NCBI RefSeq assembly: GCF_014204895.1 | Contig: NZ_JACHMF010000001.1 | Coordinates: 4,712,001 to 4,776,000, forward strand | Direction of reading: 5' to 3' | DNA from: Paractinoplanes abujensis | GTDB taxonomy: Bacteria; Actinomycetota; Actinomycetes; Mycobacteriales; Micromonosporaceae | DNA: 64,000 nt | Shown here: piece after piece, positions 41,032 to 47,561 of the stretch | How the letters are laid out: every line of letters starts with the position of its first letter | How positions within the stretch are numbered: the stretch's first letter is position 1 | The notes under the pieces: generated by a model | Database searches by the model: none | What the model saw: the letters and a program-made list of their open reading frames with translations, nothing else | What the model was told of the DNA's origin: nothing | Position numbers and translations under genes: made by a program

Positions 41032-42026
41032 CGACGTCCCGGCGCGCAGCCGGTACTCCCGGCCCCGCGGCCGACGCTCCCGGCTCAGCAACTGCGGCCG
41101 CCGGGGCCGGGGCCGGCGCTGCGGGCGCCGGGGCCGCGGCCGCCGGGGGCGAGGCTGCCGGGGCTGCGGTGTGGGCGTCCGGGCTGCGCAAACGTTATCG
41201 GAAGCGGCAGGCGGTGGACGGGGTGACGTTCACGGTGGGCCGCGGCGAGGTGGTCGGGCTGCTCGGGCCGAACGGCGCGGGCAAGACCACGGTCATCAAG
41301 ATGCTGCTGGGCCTGGTCCGCCCGGACGCCGGCGAGGTGATGCTGCTGGGCCGGCCGGGCCCGGATCCGCGATCGCGGGCCCGGGTCGGCTACCTGCCCG
41401 AGCTGTTCCGCTATCAGCCGTGGCTCACCGCGGCCGAGGTGCTGCGGCTGCACGCGCGGCTGGCCGGGGTCGCCACCGATCTCGAACCGCTCGGGCTGAC
41501 CGGGCTGGCCGATCGCGCCGACGACCGGGTCGGTGGGTTCTCCAAAGGCATGCAGCAGCGGCTGGGGCTGGCGGTCGCGCTGATCGCCCGGCCCGAGCTG
41601 GTGGTGCTCGACGAGCCGACGAGCGCGCTGGACCCGCTGGGGCGGGCCGACGTACGGGACCTGCTGCTGACCTTGCGCGCGCAGGGAGTGGCCGTGCTGC
41701 TCAACTCGCATCTGATCGGCGAGGTGGAGCGGGTGTGCGACCGGGTCGTCATCCTCGATCACGGGCGGGTGGCCGCTTCGGGGTCGCTGGCCGAAATGCT
41801 GGGGCAGCACGAGCTCCGGCTCGGCCTCAGCGATTTGTCCGATTCCGCGCTCGAGCGGCTCGGACCTTTCACCCGCGACGGCGACGTCTTCGTGGTGCGC
41901 GGTGACGTCGACACGCCCGGCCTCGTGGCCGACCTGGTGCGCCTCGGCGTACGGATCCACTCCGTCGAACCCGCCCGCATCAGCCTCGAAGAACGACTGC
42001 TGGACATCATCCGGAGCGGCTCATGA
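41028..42026 (+). CDS. ABC exporter ATP-binding subunit
   Basis: A 332-residue ABC ATPase. An unusual ~45-residue Ala/Gly/Pro-rich leader precedes the domain start ASGLRKRYRKRQAVDGVTF. Walker A is GPNGAGKTT, the signature FSKGMQQRLGLA, Walker B LVVLDEPTSALDP, and the H-loop is LLNSHLIGE. A DUF4162-like C-terminal region follows, as in drug and lipid ABC-2 exporters. ATG 41028 overlaps the anti-sigma stop. The leader may be N-terminal extension DNA that was recently expanded. Confidence 0.92.
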   Translation: MTTSRRAAGTPGPAADAPGSATAAAGAGAGAAGAGAAAAGGEAAGAAVWASGLRKRYRKRQAVDGVTFTVGRGEVVGLLGPNGAGKTTVIKMLLGLVRPDAGEVMLLGRPGPDPRSRARVGYLPELFRYQPWLTAAEVLRLHARLAGVATDLEPLGLTGLADRADDRVGGFSKGMQQRLGLAVALIARPELVVLDEPTSALDPLGRADVRDLLLTLRAQGVAVLLNSHLIGEVERVCDRVVILDHGRVAASGSLAEMLGQHELRLGLSDLSDSALERLGPFTRDGDVFVVRGDVDTPGLVADLVRLGVRIHSVEPARISLEERLLDIIRSGS

Positions 42027-42865
42027 CCATCGTCCTCACCGTGGCCGGCCTGACCTTGCGCGAGGCTGCCCGCCGCAAGGTGCTGCGTTCCCTGGCCGTC
42101 CTGACCGTGCTGCTGCTGTCGCTCAGCGCGTGGGGCTTCTCCCGCATCAACGCCGAGTTCGGCGGGCTGACCAGCGGCGAGGCCAGGCTGGCGGCGGCCA
42201 CCGTGCTCAACCTGGTGATGTTCGGGCTGAGCCTGATCGCCGCCCTGGGCACGGCGTTCCTGGCCGGTCCGACCCTGGCCGGCGAGGCCGAGTCGGGCCT
42301 CGCGCTGGCCGTGCTGGCCCGCCCCGTACGGCGCGCGCAGGTGCTGCTGGGCAAATGGGTGGGCCTGGCCGGCTTCGGCACCGGTTTCGTCCTCGTCGCC
42401 GGCACGGCCCAGCTGGTGATCGTCAAGCTGGCCACCGGCTACTGGCCACCCAGCCCGGCGTCCGGCCTGGCGCTGCTCTGCGGCCAGGCGATCGCCCTGC
42501 TCACCTTGGGTCTGCTGCTGTCCACGGTGATCTCGCCGATGGCGTCCGGCATCGTCGCGGTCGGCCTGTTCGGCGCGACCTGGATCGCGGGCGTGGTCGG
42601 CGGCGTGGGTGACGCGCTCGGCAACGACAGCGTGCGCAAAGTCGGCACGGTCTCCCAGATCCTGCTCCCCACCGACGGCCTGTGGCGCGGGGCGATGCGG
42701 TCGTTCCAGGACCCGGCGCTGCTGTCCCAGTTCGGCGAGGCGTTCGAGGGCCACCCGTTCCTCAGCAAGGCCCCACTGACCGGCGCCTACCTGGTGTGGG
42801 CGGTGGCGTGGATCCTTCTGGTGCTGGCACTGGCCGGTCTAGCCTTCCAGCGGCGAGACCTCTAG
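42023..42865 (+). CDS. ABC-2 type exporter permease
   Basis: A 280-residue membrane protein with six predicted TM helices, starting MTIVLTVAGLTLREAARRKV, with a conserved GEAESGLALAVLARPVRRAQ between helices 2 and 3. It forms the transport channel with the upstream ATPase (4-base overlap). The substrate is unknown. It is the last gene of the sigma/anti-sigma/ATPase/permease operon and converges on the TetR gene with a 27-base overlap. Confidence 0.9.
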   Translation: MTIVLTVAGLTLREAARRKVLRSLAVLTVLLLSLSAWGFSRINAEFGGLTSGEARLAAATVLNLVMFGLSLIAALGTAFLAGPTLAGEAESGLALAVLARPVRRAQVLLGKWVGLAGFGTGFVLVAGTAQLVIVKLATGYWPPSPASGLALLCGQAIALLTLGLLLSTVISPMASGIVAVGLFGATWIAGVVGGVGDALGNDSVRKVGTVSQILLPTDGLWRGAMRSFQDPALLSQFGEAFEGHPFLSKAPLTGAYLVWAVAWILLVLALAGLAFQRRDL

Positions 42866-43675
42866 ATGTGCGGCAAGCTGCCGTTCCAGAAGACCGTCGG
42901 GCGACTCGTCAGTGATCAACTCGAGCGCCCGGCGGCTCGCCAGCACGGCCAGCCCATGCACCCCCGCCCACAGGTCAACTGCGGTCAACCCCGGTTCCCG
43001 TACGCCGGTAAGCTCCACCAACCGCAAAACGCTCACAAAAATCGGGGTGCTGTGCTCCCGCAGCCGCTCCCCCGACCCTTCGAGCAGATCGTGGCGAAAC
43101 ATCAGCTCGAACATGGCCGGCCGCTCCCGCGCGAACTCCACGTAGACCCGAGCCAGCACCACCAGGGCAGCCCGCGCCGCGCCCCCTCCACCCGCCACAC
43201 CGCCCCCCGCCGCAGCGCCGCCCACCACGCCATCACACGCCGCGCTGCCAGCCGACGCGCCGCCACCCGCCACGCCATCGCTCGCCGCGCTGCGCGCCGA
43301 CGCGCCGCCACCCGCCACGCCGCGCACCGCAGCGCCGTCCATCACGCCATCGCCTGCCACAGCGCCGCCCACCATGCCATCACCCGCCGCGCTCCCAGCC
43401 GGCGCGCCATCGGGCGCCGCTACGCCACCACCCGCCGCAGCGCCGACCGCCGGGTCGCCGCTTGCGGCCGCCATCCGGGAGCGCAGGTCGGCGAAACCGG
43501 TCGCGGCGATCGCCGAAAGCAACGCGGCCAGCGTCGGGAAGTAGCGCCGCGGCGCCCCGTGCGACACCCCGGCCCGCCGCGCGACCTCGCGCCCCGTGAA
43601 ACCGGCCAGGCCTTGCTCATCGAGCAGCAGCGCGCCGTGCCGGACGAGAGCGGCCTTTACATCTTCGCCCGCCAT
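42839..43675 (-). CDS. TetR regulator with low-complexity repeat insertion
   Basis: A 278-residue TetR protein. The helix-turn-helix (LAGFTGREVARRAGVSHGAP, then RYFPTLAALLSAIA) is normal. A ~95-residue Ala/Gly/Asp/Ser stretch with repeating DGVAGGGAS-type units then separates it from the ligand domain (VYVEFARERPAMFELMFRHD). The family usually runs to ~190 residues, so the insertion is unusual; it contains 45-bp tandem DNA repeats. Divergent from a DMT transporter, with two perfect operators in the gap. It likely represses that transporter and itself. Confidence 0.85.
   Translation of the reverse strand: MAGEDVKAALVRHGALLLDEQGLAGFTGREVARRAGVSHGAPRRYFPTLAALLSAIAATGFADLRSRMAAASGDPAVGAAAGGGVAAPDGAPAGSAAGDGMVGGAVAGDGVMDGAAVRGVAGGGASARSAASDGVAGGGASAGSAACDGVVGGAAAGGGVAGGGGAARAALVVLARVYVEFARERPAMFELMFRHDLLEGSGERLREHSTPIFVSVLRLVELTGVREPGLTAVDLWAGVHGLAVLASRRALELITDESPDGLLERQLAAHLEVSPLEG
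43226..43315 (-). repeat. Tandem 45-bp repeats inside the TetR gene
   Basis: Two adjacent 45-bp units (43226-43270 and 43271-43315) agree at 41 of 45 bases by eye. Degenerate partial copies follow to about 43440. The unit is in frame and encodes a 15-residue Gly/Ala/Ser/Asp block. Confidence 0.7.
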
Positions 43676-43678
43676 CAC

Positions 43679-43693
43679 GTAGACAGTGTCTAC
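43679..43693 (+). promoter_or_regulatory. TetR operator copy 1
   Basis: GTAGACAGTGTCTAC is a 15-bp palindrome around a central G, directly upstream of the TetR start at 43675. Confidence 0.8.
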
Positions 43694-43697
43694 CAGA

Positions 43698-43710
43698 TAG
43701 ACAGTGTCTA
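43698..43710 (+). promoter_or_regulatory. TetR operator copy 2
   Basis: TAGACAGTGTCTA repeats the copy 1 core exactly. The two centres are 18 bases apart, on nearly the same face of the helix, in the TetR/transporter divergent gap. Confidence 0.8.
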
Positions 43711-43726
43711 CGCGTACGGGGGAAGC

Positions 43727-44578
43727 ATGGTTCTGGGTGTGGCTCTTGCGCTGGGATCGGCGATCGCGCACGCCGGGTGGAACACGACGGCCAAACGGAC
43801 CGCGACCGAGGGTCTGCCCGCGCTGTGGGCGTCCAGTCTGGCGGCCTTCGTGCTGGTGGCGCCGCTCGCGATCGGGCACGCGGGAGCGGCTGCGGGGCGG
43901 CTCATGCTGCTCACCCCGATCAGCACGCTGCTGCACACGGCGTACGCGGTCTGCCTCCAGCGCGCCTACAAGCGCTTCGACGTGGGACAGATCTACCCGC
44001 TGTCCCGGGGACTCGCGCCGGTGCTGGTCGCGTTCGCGGGAGCGGTAGCGCTCGGTCAGTGGTTGCGGGCCCCGGAGTGGGCAGCGGTTCTGCTGCTCGC
44101 CGCGGCCGTCGCGCTGCTGATGGGTGAGCACGCGAAACCCGGCGAGGCCGTGGCGGGGCCGGGCAGGGCGGTGCTGTGGTCGGTCGCGATCGCCGGGACC
44201 ATTGCCGCTTACACGACGTTCGACGGGTTCGCCGTGGTCGAGCTGGGCGCCGATCCCCTGTTCTTCTACGCTTTCGGGGCGCTGCTGCAGTTGGTGCTGC
44301 TCACGGTTCTGATGCGCCGGCGCCTCCCCGAGGGCGTGGCCCAGTTCCGCCGGCGTCCCGCGGCAATCGGCCTGCTCGCGGTGCTGATCCCCCTGTCGTA
44401 CCTGCTCGGGTTGTTCGCCACGCTGCACGCCCCGCTCTCGCTCGTGGCCGCCCTACGCAGTTCGAGCCTGCTCTGGGCCGGTCTGATCGCCTTCCTGGTG
44501 CTGCGCGAGCCGCTCGGCCCGCGCCGCGCGGGGGCGACGCTGCTGGCCGCGGCCGCGGTGGTGACCATGCTGACGTAA
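43727..44578 (+). CDS. EamA/DMT-family transporter
   Basis: A 283-residue integral membrane protein with ten predicted TM helices in two EamA repeats (the first ending near residue 135). Features are NTTAKRTATEGLPALWASSL, QIYPLSRGLAPVLVAFAGAV and, in the second half, LSLVAALRSSSLLWAGLIA. It exports a small molecule or drug, driven by ion gradients; the substrate is not known. It is divergent from the TetR gene, whose twin operators lie just upstream. The ATG at 43727 has GGGGGAAG about 2-5 bases upstream. Confidence 0.9.
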   Translation: MVLGVALALGSAIAHAGWNTTAKRTATEGLPALWASSLAAFVLVAPLAIGHAGAAAGRLMLLTPISTLLHTAYAVCLQRAYKRFDVGQIYPLSRGLAPVLVAFAGAVALGQWLRAPEWAAVLLLAAAVALLMGEHAKPGEAVAGPGRAVLWSVAIAGTIAAYTTFDGFAVVELGADPLFFYAFGALLQLVLLTVLMRRRLPEGVAQFRRRPAAIGLLAVLIPLSYLLGLFATLHAPLSLVAALRSSSLLWAGLIAFLVLREPLGPRRAGATLLAAAAVVTMLT

Positions 44579-44610
44579 CAGTGCGCCGTACTTGCGCATA
44601 GGCTTCGCGC

Positions 44611-44856
44611 ATGGATGACAAGACTGTGCTGAGCCGGATCCACGGCCTGGTCGATGAGGAGCACAAGCTGCGCACGCAGCTGGGCAAGGGCGAGATCTCC
44701 TCGGACGAGGAGCACGCCCGGCTCAAGGAACTCGAAGAGGCCCTGGACCAGTGCTGGGACCTGCTTCGCCGGCGTCGCGCCGCCCGCGAGGTGGGCAACG
44801 ACCCCAACGCCGAGCAGGCGCACAGCGTCAGCGAGGTCGAGGGTTACCTGCAGTAG
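44611..44856 (+). CDS. DUF2630 family protein
   Basis: An 81-residue, highly charged helical protein with LSRIHGLVDEEHKLRTQ, then LEEALDQCWDLLRRRRA and a C-terminal HSVSEVEGYLQ. This is the DUF2630 family, small actinobacterial proteins of unknown function with a probable coiled coil. It is followed by a strong hairpin terminator (44867-44896). It is oriented away from the DMT transporter, 32 bases after its stop, so weak co-transcription is possible. Confidence 0.9.
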   Translation: MDDKTVLSRIHGLVDEEHKLRTQLGKGEISSDEEHARLKELEEALDQCWDLLRRRRAAREVGNDPNAEQAHSVSEVEGYLQ

Positions 44857-44866
44857 ACGGGCCCGG

Positions 44867-44896
44867 CCGCGGCCGCCGGGTCTTCGGCGGCCGCGG
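44867..44896 (+). terminator. Bidirectional-type hairpin terminator
   Basis: CCGCGGCCGCC, loop GGGTCTTC, GGCGGCCGCGG: an 11-bp perfect GC stem between the convergent DUF2630 and RIO kinase genes. Confidence 0.75.
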
Positions 44897-44916
44897 TCCG
44901 GTCCCCGTACGGCGGG

Positions 44917-45834
44917 TCATCTCAGGCCGGCTTCGTAGAGCAGCCTCTCCAGCAGCTCGTCGGCGTCGACCCGCAGGCCGCGCTGGGTGAACCAGGCCCC
45001 GACGTTGCGCACGTCGCGGGCGATGAAGTCGGCGCCCTGCGGGTTGGCCACCACGTCCACGATCTGCGGCAGGTCGATCAGCACCAGCCGCCCCTCGTGC
45101 ACGAGGATGTTGTACGGCGAGAGGTCGCCGTGGGCCACCTGCGCGCGGGCCAGGACCGACAACGCGTCGGTCATCTGCCCCCACAGGGCGGCCAGTTCGC
45201 CGGGGTCGGCCCGCACCTGCGCGAGCCGGGGCGCCGCCTCGCCGGTCTCCCAGTCGCCGATGAATTCGAGCATCAGCTCGGTGCCGATCAGCTGCACCGG
45301 GTAGGGCACGCGGACCAGGCCGCTCTCCTGGCCCACCTGCCAGAGGTGGCTGAGCGCCCCGAACTCCGCGACCGCCCACTGCCCGGCGATCATTTCCTTG
45401 CCGAACGAGGTGCGGTTGGTCATGGCCCGCATCTCGCGGGACCGGCGCACCCGGCGGCCCTCGAGGTAGCCGGCGTCGCGGTGGAACAGCCGGTGGTCGC
45501 CGTCGCGGTAACGCTTGGCGGCCAGCATGCTGACCTTGTCGGTGTCCGGGACGGCCCGGCGCACCAGGAAGACGTCGGCTTCCTTGCCGGTCTTGAGCAT
45601 GCCCAGCTCGGTGTCGACCGCGCCGTATTCGGTGCGGACCCAGTCGGGGCGGGGCTCGGGGCCCTTGAGTGACCCGTCCCAGGTCGACCAGCGGTCGCCG
45701 ACTTCGGGCAGGTCGGGGTCTTCCTTCAGCTGCGGCTCGGGCCGCCCCCGCTTCAGGAAGTCAGATTCGTCGTCGTCGAACTTGCGGCGGCCGCGGCGCA
45801 TGGTGGACGGGCCGTAAGAGTCGTGCTCGCGCAC
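44917..45834 (-). CDS. RIO family protein kinase-like protein
   Basis: A 305-residue RIO-fold protein. The ATP lysine lies in LAAKRYRDGD, and the catalytic loop is AHGDLSPYNIL, with the metal Asp in LVLIDLPQIVD. An N-terminal basic/acidic tail (MRRGRRKFDDDESDFLKRG) precedes the kinase domain. Bacterial RIO proteins are linked to ribosome or stress functions; the target is unknown. The GTG at 45834 has AGGAG about 9-10 bases upstream; an internal ATG at 45801 is possible. The leader has an unusual overlapping short frame. Confidence 0.87.
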   Translation of the reverse strand: MREHDSYGPSTMRRGRRKFDDDESDFLKRGRPEPQLKEDPDLPEVGDRWSTWDGSLKGPEPRPDWVRTEYGAVDTELGMLKTGKEADVFLVRRAVPDTDKVSMLAAKRYRDGDHRLFHRDAGYLEGRRVRRSREMRAMTNRTSFGKEMIAGQWAVAEFGALSHLWQVGQESGLVRVPYPVQLIGTELMLEFIGDWETGEAAPRLAQVRADPGELAALWGQMTDALSVLARAQVAHGDLSPYNILVHEGRLVLIDLPQIVDVVANPQGADFIARDVRNVGAWFTQRGLRVDADELLERLLYEAGLR

Positions 45835-45902
45835 TGGAGGGTCTCCTTGGAGAGAGAAGAGGAAAGGCGAATCTGGACGGCAGGCATCGCAAAGACAGCC
45901 AT
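45753..45902 (-). CDS. Candidate 49-codon leader ORF before RIO kinase
   Basis: An ATG at 45902 has a good ribosome-like site (GAGAGAGGGGGG) about 7 bases upstream. It encodes MAVFAMPAVQIRLSSSLSKE and continues out of frame into the RIO gene until 45753. The RIO ribosome site lies inside it, within a TCTCC-AA-GGAGA inverted repeat. The codons (ATT, CTT, TCT, TTT) are atypical for this genome. It could be a regulatory leader peptide or chance. Low confidence as a gene. Confidence 0.3.
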   Translation of the reverse strand: MAVFAMPAVQIRLSSSLSKETLQCASTTLTARPPCAAAAASSTTTNLTS

Positions 45903-45982
45903 GGGTCCACCCCCCTCTCTCTCGGGCCCTGTGCGGGCGATGCGGTCACTTTCCCGGAGAGCCCCGGGACGGCGCAACCTAT

Positions 45983-46636
45983 TTATCGGGCCGCGGCGGC
46001 CATGATGGCGGAGATCCCCTGGATCACGTTGCCGACGACCTGGGTCGGCGCGAACCGGTCGTCGACCCACTCACGACCGCGGTGCAGCCACACGCTGGGC
46101 AGACCCATCGCCGCGGCGCCGCCGATGTCGGCCTCGGGGCTGTCGCCCACCACCCACGCGCCGCCGAGCCGCATGCGCACCCGCTGGGCGGCCAGCGCGA
46201 AGATCCGCGGGTTGGGTTTGCTCACCCCGGCCCGCTCCGAGATCACCCAGTCGGCGACATACCGATCCAGCCCCGTACGCCGGATGCGGCTGTCCTGGAT
46301 CTCGGCCTTCCCGTTCGTCACCACCACGGGCACCAGCCCCGCGTCGCCGGCGATCTGCAACGCGCAGCCCACCATCGGGTCGAGCTTCTCGAACGCGGGT
46401 GGCCCCGCGTGCAGTTCGTCGACGAGGTCGATCGACGGAACCGTGAGCTGATAGCGCTCGCGGATCAGGTCGGCCAGGTCCCAGCGCGAGGTCAGACCGT
46501 CGGCGTCGACCGAGAGTAACCAGTCGAGGTCTTCCGGTGGCGCGCCGATCTCCTCCAGGAAACCCTTCGCCCACAGCCTGAACGCACCGCTGCGGTCGAG
46601 CAGGGTGTCGTCTAGGGCTATCAGGACGAGAGGCAC
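45983..46636 (-). CDS. HAD-like protein lacking the nucleophile Asp
   Basis: A 217-residue HAD hydrolase of the subfamily IA type. Motif I reads LIALDDTLLD. In normal enzymes the segment is FDLDDTLLD, so the nucleophilic Asp is replaced by Ala7 while the acid/base Asp9 remains. Motif II (VVVTNGKAE), motif III (KPNPRIF) and motif IV (VVGDSPEADIGG) are present, and the helical cap (residues ~17-85) is intact. It is therefore probably not a normal phosphatase and may bind phosphate or signal. GTG start at 46636. A sequencing error is the alternative. Confidence 0.87.
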   Translation of the reverse strand: MPLVLIALDDTLLDRSGAFRLWAKGFLEEIGAPPEDLDWLLSVDADGLTSRWDLADLIRERYQLTVPSIDLVDELHAGPPAFEKLDPMVGCALQIAGDAGLVPVVVTNGKAEIQDSRIRRTGLDRYVADWVISERAGVSKPNPRIFALAAQRVRMRLGGAWVVGDSPEADIGGAAAMGLPSVWLHRGREWVDDRFAPTQVVGNVIQGISAIMAAAAR

Positions 46637-46780
46637 GCGGGCACTTTACGTGAGCGGAAGGGGCAACGAGTAGTCCAGTGTTGTAAACAACCTCGGGCCG
46701 GGTTGGGGGAATTCGCGCCATCCGTCCGGTCGTGGCTGCTCACTGGCGCCGTGAGCCCTCCCGTGCCGCCGCCCCGTTGC

Positions 46781-46799
46781 CAAGACGTACGTACGGATT
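46781..46799 (+). promoter_or_regulatory. AcnR-like operator upstream of acnR
   Basis: CAAGACGTACGTACGGATT is identical at 17 of 19 positions to the site before acnA (34776-34794). It lies 34 bases before the TetR start, suggesting autorepression. Confidence 0.65.
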
Positions 46800-46809
46800 G
46801 CATGCGAAA

Positions 46810-46840
46810 GGGGCACGTGACACGATCCAGTGCGTGCCCC
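46810..46840 (+). promoter_or_regulatory. Inverted repeat over the acnR start
   Basis: GGGGCACG at 46810-46817 pairs with CGTGCCCC at 46833-46840, with a 15-base spacer. The GTG start (46834) lies in the second arm, so it could hide the start or act as an operator. Confidence 0.4.
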
Positions 46841-47412
46841 GAGTAAGCCAGGACCAGCTGGACGCCCGCCGCCACGAAATCCTCGCGGCGGCGCGCGACT
46901 GTTTCGCGCGGTTCGGCTACGAGGGTGCGACAGTGCGGCGCCTGGAGGACGCAACCGGGCTGTCCCGCGGCGCGATTTTCCACCATTTCCGCGACAAGGA
47001 GTCACTTTTTCTGGCGGTCGCCGAGGACGACGCGGCCGCGATGGTGGAGACGGTCGCCCGCAACGGTCTCGTCCAGGTCATGCGCGACCTGCTGGAGCGG
47101 GCCGGCGGCAGCGACGGCGACACGGCCGGCTGGCTGGGCACACAGCTCGAGGTGTCGCGGCGGCTGCGCACCGACCCCGCGTTCGCCAAGAGGTGGACCG
47201 AGCGGGCCGCGGCCATCGCCGGCGCCACCCGCGAGCGGCTCCAACGCCAGCGGGAGGCGGGCGTGCTGCGCGACGACGTGCCGGTCGAGGTGCTCACCCA
47301 GTTCCTCGAGCTGGCGTACGACGGCCTGGTGCTGCACCTGGCCACGGGCCGGCCGCCGGGCGAGCTGAGCCGGGTCCTCGATCTGGTCGAGGAAGCCGTC
47401 CGAAGGGCCTGA
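46834..47412 (+). CDS. acnR: AcnR-like TetR repressor
   Basis: A 192-residue TetR protein whose N-terminus (EILAAARDCFARFGYEGATV, then RRLEDATGLSRGAIFHHFRD) closely resembles corynebacterial and mycobacterial AcnR, the repressor of aconitase. In those genera it sits directly after acn, but here it is 9.2 kb from the acnA stop. The identical-type operator before acnA and before this gene supports the same function. The ligand in Corynebacterium AcnR is citrate-Mg. GTG start; the C-terminal half is a standard TetR ligand domain. Confidence 0.85.
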   Translation: MPRVSQDQLDARRHEILAAARDCFARFGYEGATVRRLEDATGLSRGAIFHHFRDKESLFLAVAEDDAAAMVETVARNGLVQVMRDLLERAGGSDGDTAGWLGTQLEVSRRLRTDPAFAKRWTERAAAIAGATRERLQRQREAGVLRDDVPVEVLTQFLELAYDGLVLHLATGRPPGELSRVLDLVEEAVRRA

Positions 47413-47440
47413 TCACAGGCGTTGCGCGCGCCTGCACAAT

Positions 47441-47517
47441 GAGGTTGTTCGCGACCTACCGCAAGCATCCGGCACCGCAACTGACGCACCCGATCCCCAC
47501 CGTCGCGAACAATCCTC
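47441..47517 (+). promoter_or_regulatory. Long-spaced inverted repeat before the TIGR04222 gene
   Basis: GAGGTTGTTCGCGAC (47441-47455) and GTCGCGAACAATCCTC (47502-47517) are complementary except for one extra base, with 46 bases between. It lies between acnR and the TIGR04222-type gene and could be a paired operator or an mRNA leader stem. A smaller stem, CAGGCG...CGCCTG, sits at 47416-47434. Confidence 0.45.
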
Positions 47518-47561
47518 ACAGGGGGGCGTATCAGCGGCGCTCAGCAGGGAGGTCCAGCCCG

